Source of the DNA: RGIG4034 sp045628945
Lineage (GTDB): Bacteria > Bacillota > Clostridia > Lachnospirales > Lachnospiraceae
Direction of reading: 5' to 3'
NCBI GenBank assembly: GCA_045628945.1
Contig: JAZQQG010000027.1
Location: 1 to 11,628 of the forward strand
Length of the DNA: 11,628 nt
Shown: piece by piece, positions 6,914 through 11,628 of the stretch
Layout of the letters: each line of letters begins with the position of its first letter
How positions within the stretch are numbered: position 1 is the stretch's first letter
Made by a program: the position numbers and the translations under genes
The notes under the pieces: model-generated
What the model was told of the DNA's origin: nothing
The model's database searches: none
Seen by the model: the letters and a program-made list of their open reading frames with translations, nothing else

Positions 6914-7815
6914 ATATTACCCTCTTGGGAACCGGAGGTATGATGCCATTGCCTTATCGATGGCTGACCGCCCTGGTGGCTCGCTATAACGGAACCGGAA
7001 TCATGATAGACTGTGGCGAAGGCTCGCAGATTGCCATGAAGGAAGCCGGCATCAGTGCCAAGCCGATCGATGTGATGTGCTTTACACATTTTCATGCAGA
7101 CCACATCAGCGGACTTCCCGGCATGCTCCTAACCATGGGCAATGCCGAGCGTACGGCGCCGCTTATGATGATCGGACCTCGCGGGTTGGAGCGCGTTGTG
7201 AATTCCCTGCGTGTGGTGGCTCCGGAATTACCGTTTCCAATCCTCTTTTGGGAACTGAATGACGACAATCTGATGTATTACGGACCCGGCTACCGCATTG
7301 AGGCGTTCCGCGTTCATCACAATGTTCCGTGCTATGGATATACGATTCATGTGGACCGAACCGGCAAATTTGATGCTGCCCGCGCTATGGAACAGAACAT
7401 TCCGCTTCAGTATTGGAATGCACTTCAGCATGGCGAGACCATCGAGGCAGAGGGGAAGGTTTTTACCCCGGAGATGGTGCTCGGGGAAGCACGCAAAGGC
7501 CTGAAGGTAACCTATTGTACCGATTCCCGTCCGACGCCCGGCATTGTTGAGGCGGCGAAGGGCGCTGACCTCTTTATTTGCGAGGGAATGTACGGCGAAC
7601 AGGAGAAACTTCCGAAGGCAAAAGAGAACAAGCATATGCTTTTTTCCGAGGCGGCCCGTCTGGGGAAGGATGCGGAAGTGAAGGAGATGTGGTTAACGCA
7701 TTACAGTCCGTCCCTTGTTCGTGCGGAGGAATTCATGCCGAAGGTGCGTGAAATCTGTCCGGTTGCCAAGGCCGGCAAGGACGGAATGAACCTTGATCTG
7801 TGCTTTGAGGATTAA
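6907..7815 (+). CDS. rnz: Ribonuclease Z-like metallo-beta-lactamase-fold hydrolase
   Basis: A 302-residue metallo-beta-lactamase-fold enzyme with RNase Z layout; RNase Z cuts the 3' trailer of tRNA precursors lacking CCA. Metal ligands are visible: H-F-H-A-D-H (61-66), D-C-G-E-G-S-Q (35-41), a His in V-H-H-N near 139, Asp in Y-C-T-D-S-R, and the late L-T-H-Y-S-P-S. An I-G-P-R-G-L segment and a G-K-F-D ... L-Q-H-G-E stretch also fit RNase Z. The N-terminal motif is G-T-G-G-M-M-P-L-P-Y-R-W rather than the usual G-T-S-A-G-x-P-T-x-x-R-N, so it may be a lineage-specific variant or a paralogue with another substrate. It starts at 6907, overlapping the rimI stop by 7 nt, with AGAGGA 6 nt upstream. 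The serine tRNAs in this window also lack encoded CCA. Confidence 0.8.
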   Translation: MLDITLLGTGGMMPLPYRWLTALVARYNGTGIMIDCGEGSQIAMKEAGISAKPIDVMCFTHFHADHISGLPGMLLTMGNAERTAPLMMIGPRGLERVVNSLRVVAPELPFPILFWELNDDNLMYYGPGYRIEAFRVHHNVPCYGYTIHVDRTGKFDAARAMEQNIPLQYWNALQHGETIEAEGKVFTPEMVLGEARKGLKVTYCTDSRPTPGIVEAAKGADLFICEGMYGEQEKLPKAKENKHMLFSEAARLGKDAEVKEMWLTHYSPSLVRAEEFMPKVREICPVAKAGKDGMNLDLCFED

Positions 7816-7819
7816 GGTG

Positions 7820-7839
7820 CACCGGGGAATTCCCGTGTG
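7820..7839 (+). other. Short hairpin between the rnz-like gene and the anchored unknown gene
   Basis: CACCGGG pairs with CCCGTGTG, with one bulged T and a GAATT loop. No T-run follows (the next bases are purine-rich), so it is not a terminator. It may mark an RNA processing or stability point in the operon. Confidence 0.35.
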
Positions 7840-7871
7840 AAGACAAAAAAGAGAGAAAGGAGGAACTGCCC

Positions 7872-8459
7872 ATGAAGAAAAGAAAAAGCAAGAACGGACT
7901 GATTCTGTTAGCGATCATCGTGGTAATGGTATTGGCTTTCTACTTCTATATTGCGAATCGTCCGGCAAAGAATAAGAATTCCAACGCGGAATATACCAAG
8001 GCGCAGGAAATCCTCCTTCGTGATATTTCCAAGAATTATCCGCCGACTCCCAAGGAAGTGCTTCGCCTCTATGCGGAGATAACGCAGTGCTTCTATGCGG
8101 GGGGATATTCGGAGCAGGAACTCGATTCCTTGATTGAATTGTCGTATGCTCTTTTTGATGAGGAATTGAAAAAGATTAATTCGCTTGAAACCTATAAGGC
8201 ATCGGTTCGGGCGGAGATTCAGGATTATAAGAAGAAGTCCTATACCATTTCGGCGTACAGCACTTCCTCGTCGATTGATATCCAGAATGCGACTTTTGAC
8301 AGGGATGGTTCCACCTGGACAAATGCATATTTGTACCTGACCATGCGAAGAAGTACTACGATTACCCGCATTGATGAGGTCTTCGTATTAAGAAAAGATG
8401 AGAACGGTTACTGGCGAATCTACGGCTGGCAACTGGCCGGAGAAAATGAAAATGAGTAA
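7872..8459 (+). CDS. Membrane-anchored protein of unknown function
   Basis: A 195-residue protein that I do not recognise with certainty; it may belong to an uncharacterised Clostridia family such as DUF6715. A very basic start (M-K-K-R-K-S-K-N) is followed by one hydrophobic helix at about 9-27 and a ~165-residue soluble part, predicted to be extracytoplasmic by the positive-inside rule. No lipobox Cys is present, so it is probably a signal anchor and not a lipoprotein. The soluble part has a helical segment (Y-P-P-T-P-K-E-V-L-R-L-Y-A-E-I, ~55-70) and a beta-rich end (T-W-T-N-A-Y-L-Y-L-T-M-R ... V-F-V-L-R-K-D-E-N-G-Y-W-R-I-Y-G-W), which recalls NTF2-like or SnoaL-type folds (weak). It has a strong AGAAAGGAGG ribosome binding site 9 nt upstream. 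The tail overlaps the tsaD start. Confidence 0.6.
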   Translation: MKKRKSKNGLILLAIIVVMVLAFYFYIANRPAKNKNSNAEYTKAQEILLRDISKNYPPTPKEVLRLYAEITQCFYAGGYSEQELDSLIELSYALFDEELKKINSLETYKASVRAEIQDYKKKSYTISAYSTSSSIDIQNATFDRDGSTWTNAYLYLTMRRSTTITRIDEVFVLRKDENGYWRIYGWQLAGENENE

Positions 8460-9474
8460 AGATGTGAAGATATTGGCAATTGAGAGCTCCTGCGATGAGA
8501 CTGCTGCCGCTGTTGTGGTAAACGGCCGCGACGTTCGTTCGAATGTCATCTATTCGCAGATCGATCTTCATACGCTGTACGGCGGTGTAGTTCCCGAAAT
8601 TGCTTCCCGTAAACATATTGAAAAAATCAATCAGGTGGTTGAGAAGGCATTGCAGGATGCCGGAATGGATTTGCGTGAGATGGATGCAATTGCCGTGACG
8701 TACGGCCCCGGTCTGGTGGGTGCTCTTTTGGTCGGCGTAAGTCATGCCAAGGCGTTAAGCTTTGCTTCCGGTGTTCCGCTCATCGGGGTACATCATATTG
8801 AGGGACATATCAGTGCAAACTATATTGACAATAAGGAGTTGGAGCCTCCGTTCGTATGTCTTGTGGTATCGGGGGGACACACGCATCTTGTGAAAGTGGC
8901 GGATTACGGTTCCTATGAGATTCTCGGTCGTACCAGAGACGATGCGGCAGGGGAAGCCTTTGACAAGGTAGCCCGTGCGATTGGGCTGGGATATCCCGGG
9001 GGACCGAAGATTGACAAGGCAGCCAGGGAAGGCAATCCGAATGCGATGCAGTTCCCGAGAGCCAAGGTAGGGGACAATGTTTACGATTTTTCTTTTAGCG
9101 GACTGAAGTCTGCGGTTTTAAATTATATCAATTCCTGCGAGATGAAAGGGGAGAGTTTCCGAAAAGAAGACCTTGCCGCTTCCTTCCAGAAGGCTGTGGT
9201 GGATGTACTGGTTTCTCATTCGATGGCGGCCCTTGAGCAGACCGGCTTTAAGAAGTTTGCCATCGCAGGAGGCGTGGCTTCCAACACGGCGTTGCGTGAA
9301 GCAATGATGCAGGCCTGTGAGGAGCGTGGAATTGCATTCTACAAGCCGTCTCCGATTCTTTGTACGGATAATGCGGCGATGATCGGGGCAGCCGGTTACT
9401 ATGAGTATCTGGCAGGCAATCGTTCCGACTACTATCTGAATGCGGTACCGAATTTGAGATTAGGGGAGAGATAG
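8452..9474 (+). CDS. tsaD: tRNA N6-adenosine threonylcarbamoyltransferase, catalytic subunit TsaD
   Basis: TsaD is the catalytic ASKHA-fold subunit of the t6A complex; it moves the threonylcarbamoyl group from threonylcarbamoyl-AMP to A37 of tRNA. The 340-residue length is typical. Motifs are I-L-A-I-E-S-S-C-D-E-T (7-17), Y-G-G-V-V-P-E-I-A-S-R-K-H (43-55), G-P-G-L-V-G-A-L-L-V-G (85-95), the metal-binding H-H-I-E-G-H (114-119), V-S-G-G-H-T-H, G-E-A-F-D-K-V-A-R-A-I-G-L-G-Y-P-G-G, and the late C-T-D-N-A-A-M-I-G. I start it at 8452 because GGAG (8439-8442) lies 9 nt upstream. An in-frame ATG at 8446 is only 3 nt from it. The start overlaps the end of the preceding gene by 8 nt. Two genes separate it from rimI, so tsaEB and tsaD are close but not adjacent. 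Confidence 0.97.
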   Translation: MSKDVKILAIESSCDETAAAVVVNGRDVRSNVIYSQIDLHTLYGGVVPEIASRKHIEKINQVVEKALQDAGMDLREMDAIAVTYGPGLVGALLVGVSHAKALSFASGVPLIGVHHIEGHISANYIDNKELEPPFVCLVVSGGHTHLVKVADYGSYEILGRTRDDAAGEAFDKVARAIGLGYPGGPKIDKAAREGNPNAMQFPRAKVGDNVYDFSFSGLKSAVLNYINSCEMKGESFRKEDLAASFQKAVVDVLVSHSMAALEQTGFKKFAIAGGVASNTALREAMMQACEERGIAFYKPSPILCTDNAAMIGAAGYYEYLAGNRSDYYLNAVPNLRLGER

Positions 9475-9477
9475 GAC

Positions 9478-10182
9478 ATGAACCATATTGCGATTGTACT
9501 GGCGGGTGGCCGCGGTTCAAGGATGCAGAGCGATACGCCGAAGCAATACTTGACGGTAGCGGGTCGTCCGCTTCTCTTTTACACTTTACAAGCCTTTGAG
9601 AAGAGCAGTATCTACGGCATTGTGCTGGTGGTTCCACAGGGAGGAATCGAGTATGCCCGCCGGGAGATTGTGGAACGGTTTGGTTTTACGAAGGTTCTTG
9701 CTATTGTGGAGGGCGGCTCGGAGCGTTACGAATCAGTGGGGTGCGGTCTGGATGCGATTGCAAAGCTTACCGTGCCTTGCGATTATGTGCATGTACATGA
9801 CGGGGCGCGTGCTTTTTTAACACCGGAGCTGATTGAACGAATGCAGCAAAGCGTGGAGGAGTATCGGGCCTGTGTGGCCGCTATTCCGGTGACGGATACG
9901 ATTAAGGTGGAAGATGGAGCGGGCTTCGTGGCTTCCACACCGAACCGGTCGCTCTTGTGGTCGATTCAGACACCGCAGAGCTTTGCCTATTCGATTCTGC
10001 GAGAGGGCTACGATAAACTGCGTGAGGATTGCGAACGCACCGTGACAATCACGGATGATGCCATGATTGTGGAACGTTACACCGGTCAAAAGATAAAATT
10101 AATCCCCGGGGAGGTTACCAATTGTAAGGTAACGACGCCCGAGGATCTTAGGTTTGCGGAATATACAATATCGAATCGTTGA
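9478..10182 (+). CDS. ispD: 2-C-methyl-D-erythritol 4-phosphate cytidylyltransferase IspD
   Basis: IspD joins CTP and 2-C-methyl-D-erythritol 4-phosphate to give CDP-methylerythritol in the MEP isoprenoid pathway. The 234-residue protein has the nucleotide-binding L-A-G-G-R-G-S-R-M (8-16) with D-T-P-K-Q-Y-L (19-25, catalytic Arg15 and Lys22 by analogy), V-H-D-G-A-R (about 104-109), the T-D-T-I-K stretch, T-P-Q-S-F near residue 165, T-D-D-A and the end motif P-G-E-V-T-N-C-K-V-T-T-P-E-D-L (about 207-221). It is not fused to IspF. It starts 3 nt after tsaD, with GGGGAGAG as ribosome binding site, and is the last gene of the run. Its stop is 5 bp from the stop of the convergent ribU, with no terminator hairpin between. 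Confidence 0.96.
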   Translation: MNHIAIVLAGGRGSRMQSDTPKQYLTVAGRPLLFYTLQAFEKSSIYGIVLVVPQGGIEYARREIVERFGFTKVLAIVEGGSERYESVGCGLDAIAKLTVPCDYVHVHDGARAFLTPELIERMQQSVEEYRACVAAIPVTDTIKVEDGAGFVASTPNRSLLWSIQTPQSFAYSILREGYDKLREDCERTVTITDDAMIVERYTGQKIKLIPGEVTNCKVTTPEDLRFAEYTISNR

Positions 10183-10187
10183 TGTTT

Positions 10188-10826
10188 TTATTTGCTGTTG
10201 CCCTTCAGGATCGGAGACAGCGGCTTGTAGATGAAGATGGTAATCAATACACTGCACATCGCCTTAATGAAGGTGAAGGGCATATTGAAGATGATGAGAC
10301 AGTCCATGATGGAATCTACTTTATAATAGAGTGCCTGATACATCTGAAGGATTACCGCCTTCGGCAGGAAGTTGTAATAGATCGGATATACTAAGAAGTA
10401 ATTCGATACAATACTCAAAACTGCCATACATACTGCACCGATCATTGCACCGATGATTGCGCTGGTCTTCGTCTTCTTAATCTTATAGATGATTCCCGCG
10501 GGAACAACAAAGAAGCATGCCAGTAAGAAGTTACTGAGCTCTCCGACACCGCCGGTGGAAGTCTTGAACAAATGCAACAGATTCTTAATCAGACAAACAA
10601 TTACGCCGGAAATCGGACCATACGCAAAAGAAGCAATCAGCGCAGGCAGATCGGAGAAGTCCATCTTAAGAAAGCTTGGCACAATGGGAAGGTTGAAATC
10701 GAGGTACATTAAAATAAAGGAAACTGCACCGAGCATTGCGGTGCCGGTCATGATGCGTACCATAGATACGCTGTTGGATGCGCCGACCTTTTTCGCGGTC
10801 TTGCGCTCAGAAGAAGAATTACTCAT
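10188..10826 (-). CDS. ribU: Riboflavin ECF transporter substrate-binding protein RibU
   Basis: RibU is the membrane S-component that captures riboflavin and works with the shared ECF energizing module (EcfA, EcfA', EcfT, not in the window). The 212-residue protein has a Ser- and Lys-rich N-terminus followed by about six membrane helices (roughly 22-42, 60-80, 74-90, 98-116, 122-152, 170-205). It carries the family signature F-L-K-M-D-F-S-D-L-P-A-L (52-63) and S-T-G-G-V-G-E-L-S-N-F (90-100). The start at 10826-10824 follows GAGGAG by about 7 nt. An ATG at 10877 would begin inside the riboswitch and is rejected. The FMN riboswitch directly upstream independently supports riboflavin transport. 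It forms a single-gene unit, convergent with ispD. Confidence 0.93.
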   Translation of the reverse strand: MSNSSSERKTAKKVGASNSVSMVRIMTGTAMLGAVSFILMYLDFNLPIVPSFLKMDFSDLPALIASFAYGPISGVIVCLIKNLLHLFKTSTGGVGELSNFLLACFFVVPAGIIYKIKKTKTSAIIGAMIGAVCMAVLSIVSNYFLVYPIYYNFLPKAVILQMYQALYYKVDSIMDCLIIFNMPFTFIKAMCSVLITIFIYKPLSPILKGNSK

Positions 10827-10843
10827 ACTATGATCTCCTCTTT

Positions 10844-10986
10844 CATCCCGACTATACGGTTGGTTTCGGAGTCTCACCGAATCGGCCGATGTGTGCCGGT
10901 CTCTGGGACTGTATTAGCACACGGTGGCTCGCGGACTGTACCGCCAGTGGGGAATTCCTAAGTAGGTCACCCCGCCCTGAAAAGAT
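10844..10986 (-). promoter_or_regulatory. FMN riboswitch (RFN element) in the ribU leader
   Basis: Read on the minus strand, this has the RFN landmarks in order: AGGGCGGGGTG (10978-10968), GGAATTCCCCACTGGCGGT (10959-10941), AGTCCGCGAGCC (10937-10926), GGTGAGACTCCG (10878-10867), and ATAGTCGGGATG (10855-10844). It binds FMN and normally lowers expression of riboflavin genes when FMN is plentiful. The closing stem P1 can pair UUUUCA (about 10984-10979) with UGAAAG (10845-10840), which adjoins and touches the GAGGAG ribosome binding site. No terminator hairpin with U-run is visible before the ATG, so control of translation is likely (inference). Confidence 0.93.
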
Positions 10987-11005
10987 ATTTGTATATCCAA
11001 AAAAG

Positions 11006-11034
11006 ATTATACTCATCCCTCTTCGGAAGAGCAA
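11006..11034 (-). promoter_or_regulatory. Sigma-A promoter of ribU
   Basis: On the minus strand, -35 TTGCTC (11034-11029) and a perfect -10 TATAAT (11011-11006) are separated by 17 bp. Transcription would begin near 10999, about 13 nt before the riboswitch. Its -35 box is 33 bp from that of the divergent tRNA/rRNA promoter. Confidence 0.8.
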
Positions 11035-11067
11035 GAAAAAAATGTGGAAAATTTTCTTGAAAAGAGG

Positions 11068-11096
11068 TTGACACTGTGGAGTGGTTTTGATATTAT
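11068..11096 (+). promoter_or_regulatory. Strong sigma-A promoter for the tRNA-Ser pair and probably the rRNA operon
   Basis: A consensus -35 TTGACA (11068-11073), a 17-bp spacer and -10 TATTAT (11091-11096) lie 31 bp before the first tRNA. The sequence just upstream (11035-11065) is rich in A and T tracts, including GAAAATTTTC, as in the UP elements of stable-RNA promoters. I see no comparable promoter between the tRNAs and the 16S gene. Confidence 0.88.
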
Positions 11097-11127
11097 ACTA
11101 CTTGCGCTGGTCTGAGACGGGCGCCAC

Positions 11128-11213
11128 GGAGAGGTATCGAAGTGGTCATAACGAGGCGGTCTTGAAAACCGTTTGTCCGCAAGGGCGCATGGGTTCGAAT
11201 CCCATCCTCTCCG
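11128..11213 (+). tRNA. tRNA-Ser (anticodon UGA)
   Basis: An 86-nt class II tRNA. Its acceptor stem GGAGAGG (11128-11134) pairs with CCTCTCC (11206-11212), with discriminator G. The anticodon loop CTTGAAA (11161-11167) has TGA at 11163-11165, followed by a long variable arm (GTCCGCAAGGGC region) and the T loop GGTTCGAATCC. It decodes UCA and related UCN codons. CCA is not encoded, so the 3' end needs RNase Z or exonuclease processing and CCA addition. Confidence 0.96.
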
Positions 11214-11233
11214 CTCAGCACATAGCATCATAT

Positions 11234-11248
11234 TGAATCGTTGATTCA
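11234..11248 (+). other. Hairpin in the spacer between the two serine tRNAs
   Basis: TGAATC (11234-11239) pairs with GATTCA (11243-11248) around a GTT loop; an outer TAGC/GCTA pair can lengthen it. No T-run follows. It is a likely processing spacer in a shared tRNA precursor. Confidence 0.45.
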
Positions 11249-11257
11249 GGCTACTAT

Positions 11258-11346
11258 GGAGAAGTACCCAAGAGGCTGAAGGGACACCCCTGGAAAGGGT
11301 GCAGGTCGTTAATAGCGGCGCGAGGGTTCAAATCCCTCCTTCTCCG
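11258..11346 (+). tRNA. tRNA-Ser (anticodon GGA)
   Basis: An 89-nt class II tRNA. Its acceptor GGAGAAG (11258-11264) pairs with CTTCTCC (11339-11345), with discriminator G at 11346. The anticodon stem CACCC/GGGTG encloses CTGGAAA, with GGA at 11292-11294, followed by a long variable arm and the T loop GGTTCAAATCC. It decodes UCC and UCU. CCA is not encoded. It is 44 nt from the UGA isoacceptor. Confidence 0.96.
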
Positions 11347-11366
11347 CTCGCTTACAGCAGTGAGCG
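11345..11366 (+). other. Hairpin directly after the second tRNA, not a terminator
   Basis: CGCTCGCT (11345-11352) pairs with AGTGAGCG (11359-11366) through 8 bp including one G-U, with a TACAGC loop. No T-run follows, so transcription should continue toward the 16S gene. The stem takes the last acceptor base and the discriminator of the tRNA, so it competes with the folded tRNA. Confidence 0.5.
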
Positions 11367-11595
11367 ATTGAACCTTGAAAAGCATCTGTTCGAATGAACG
11401 GATAAACAGTAATGCAACCCTGAAAATTTCTTACTTCCGCTGTCTGATTTAAGCGAGAGCTTAGGTCACTTCTGAAGGACAGTCGGAAGAAAAAATTATT
11501 CAGAAGAACAATCCCGTTCCCAGAAATGGGGACAACGAAAAGTAATTCGGGAAATGAAAGCTAGACGTTTTTCATGGACCGAGGAATCAAACTAA
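11347..11595 (+). ncRNA. Structured leader of the rRNA operon
   Basis: About 250 nt without a coding gene. It holds several inverted repeats: 11384-11403 (ATCTGTTC/GAACGGAT, GAAT loop); a long stem of 11434-11444 with 11478-11489 (CTTCCG/CGGAAG and CTGTC/GACAG, one bulged T) enclosing TAAGC-GAGA-GCTTA; a second 8-bp pair CTTCTGAA (11470-11477) / TTCAGAAG (11499-11506); and CCCA-GAAA-TGGG near 11516-11528. Such leaders carry rRNA processing and antitermination signals. I could not identify a secure boxA, and I find no good promoter. Confidence 0.6.
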
Positions 11596-11628
11596 CAATT
11601 CGAGAGTTTGATCCTGGCTCAGGATGAA
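11596..11628 (+). rRNA. 16S ribosomal RNA, 5' end (cut by the window)
   Basis: The universal 5' sequence AGAGTTTGATCCTGGCTCAG is present at 11603-11622, continuing GATGAA. By comparison with E. coli 16S (AAATTGA before AGAGTTTG) the mature 5' end should be near 11596, to within a few bases. The rest of the gene lies beyond the window. Confidence 0.95.

Noticed and set aside
7820..7839. The hairpin after the rnz-like gene as a terminator splitting the gene run
   Set aside because: It is short, interrupted by a bulge, and followed by a purine-rich stretch and a strong ribosome binding site.
10827..10877. An N-terminal extension of RibU beginning at 10877
   Set aside because: Those bases are the 3' part of the FMN riboswitch, and a GAGGAG stands directly before the ATG at 10826.
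11345..11366. The hairpin after tRNA-Ser(GGA) as a terminator
   Set aside because: No T-run follows the stem; the next bases are ATTGAACC.
11371..11408. A promoter near TTGAAA in the rRNA leader
   Set aside because: No acceptable -10 is found at 16-18 bp; the nearest candidates are CGGATA and TAAACA at poor sequence or spacing.
1..11628. Mobile elements, CRISPR arrays, toxin-antitoxin or defence genes
   Set aside because: No transposase, integrase, regular spaced repeats or terminal inverted repeats are seen. Apart from the minus-strand operon, the gene content is housekeeping.

Overview
The window looks like chromosomal DNA from a low-to-moderate GC Firmicute, most plausibly a Clostridia member close to Lachnospiraceae. 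This rests on the protein style of Tex, the RNase Z-like protein and RibU, the strong AGGAGG-type ribosome binding sites, the FMN-riboswitch-controlled ribU, and tRNA genes without encoded CCA next to a 16S rRNA. It is an inference, because only the first ~30 bases of the 16S gene are visible. I see no mobile element, CRISPR array or phage gene.

Layout. (1) 1-664: the 3' part of prfB (release factor 2). It ends at a hairpin that can terminate transcription from both sides (709-752). (2) 2413-790, minus strand: a three-gene operon with a small membrane protein, a putative zinc metalloprotease of the SprA-related / CJM1_0395 type, and a DUF975 membrane protein. It is driven by a good promoter at 2452-2480. 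(3) 2414-2641: a divergent control region with three copies of a 15-bp imperfect palindrome, which looks like an unrecognised operator cluster. (4) 2642-10182, plus strand: a tightly packed run of nine genes, tex - ycxB-like - tsaE - tsaB - rimI - rnz-like - membrane-anchored unknown - tsaD - ispD. Most junctions are gaps of 1-10 nt or short overlaps. (5) 10826-10188, minus strand: ribU, with its own promoter and an FMN riboswitch in the leader. (6) 11068-11628, plus strand: a strong sigma-A promoter, tRNA-Ser(UGA), tRNA-Ser(GGA), a highly structured ~250-nt leader, and the start of a 16S rRNA gene.

How the genes fit together. The long plus-strand cluster is mainly a translation and RNA module. 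TsaE, TsaB and TsaD are three of the four proteins needed for t6A37 on ANN-decoding tRNAs (TsaC is not in the window). RimI acetylates a ribosomal protein, the RNase Z-like enzyme is a candidate tRNA 3'-end nuclease, and Tex is a nucleic-acid-binding transcription factor-like protein. IspD (MEP isoprenoid pathway) ends the run. The window opens with a release factor and closes with tRNA and rRNA genes, so most of it serves translation.

Nothing here is clearly a new system. The most unusual items are the three-copy operator cluster controlling the metalloprotease operon and possibly tex, the metalloprotease-like protein with added CxxC pairs, and the serine tRNA pair read into an rRNA operon through a leader with two mutually exclusive hairpins.
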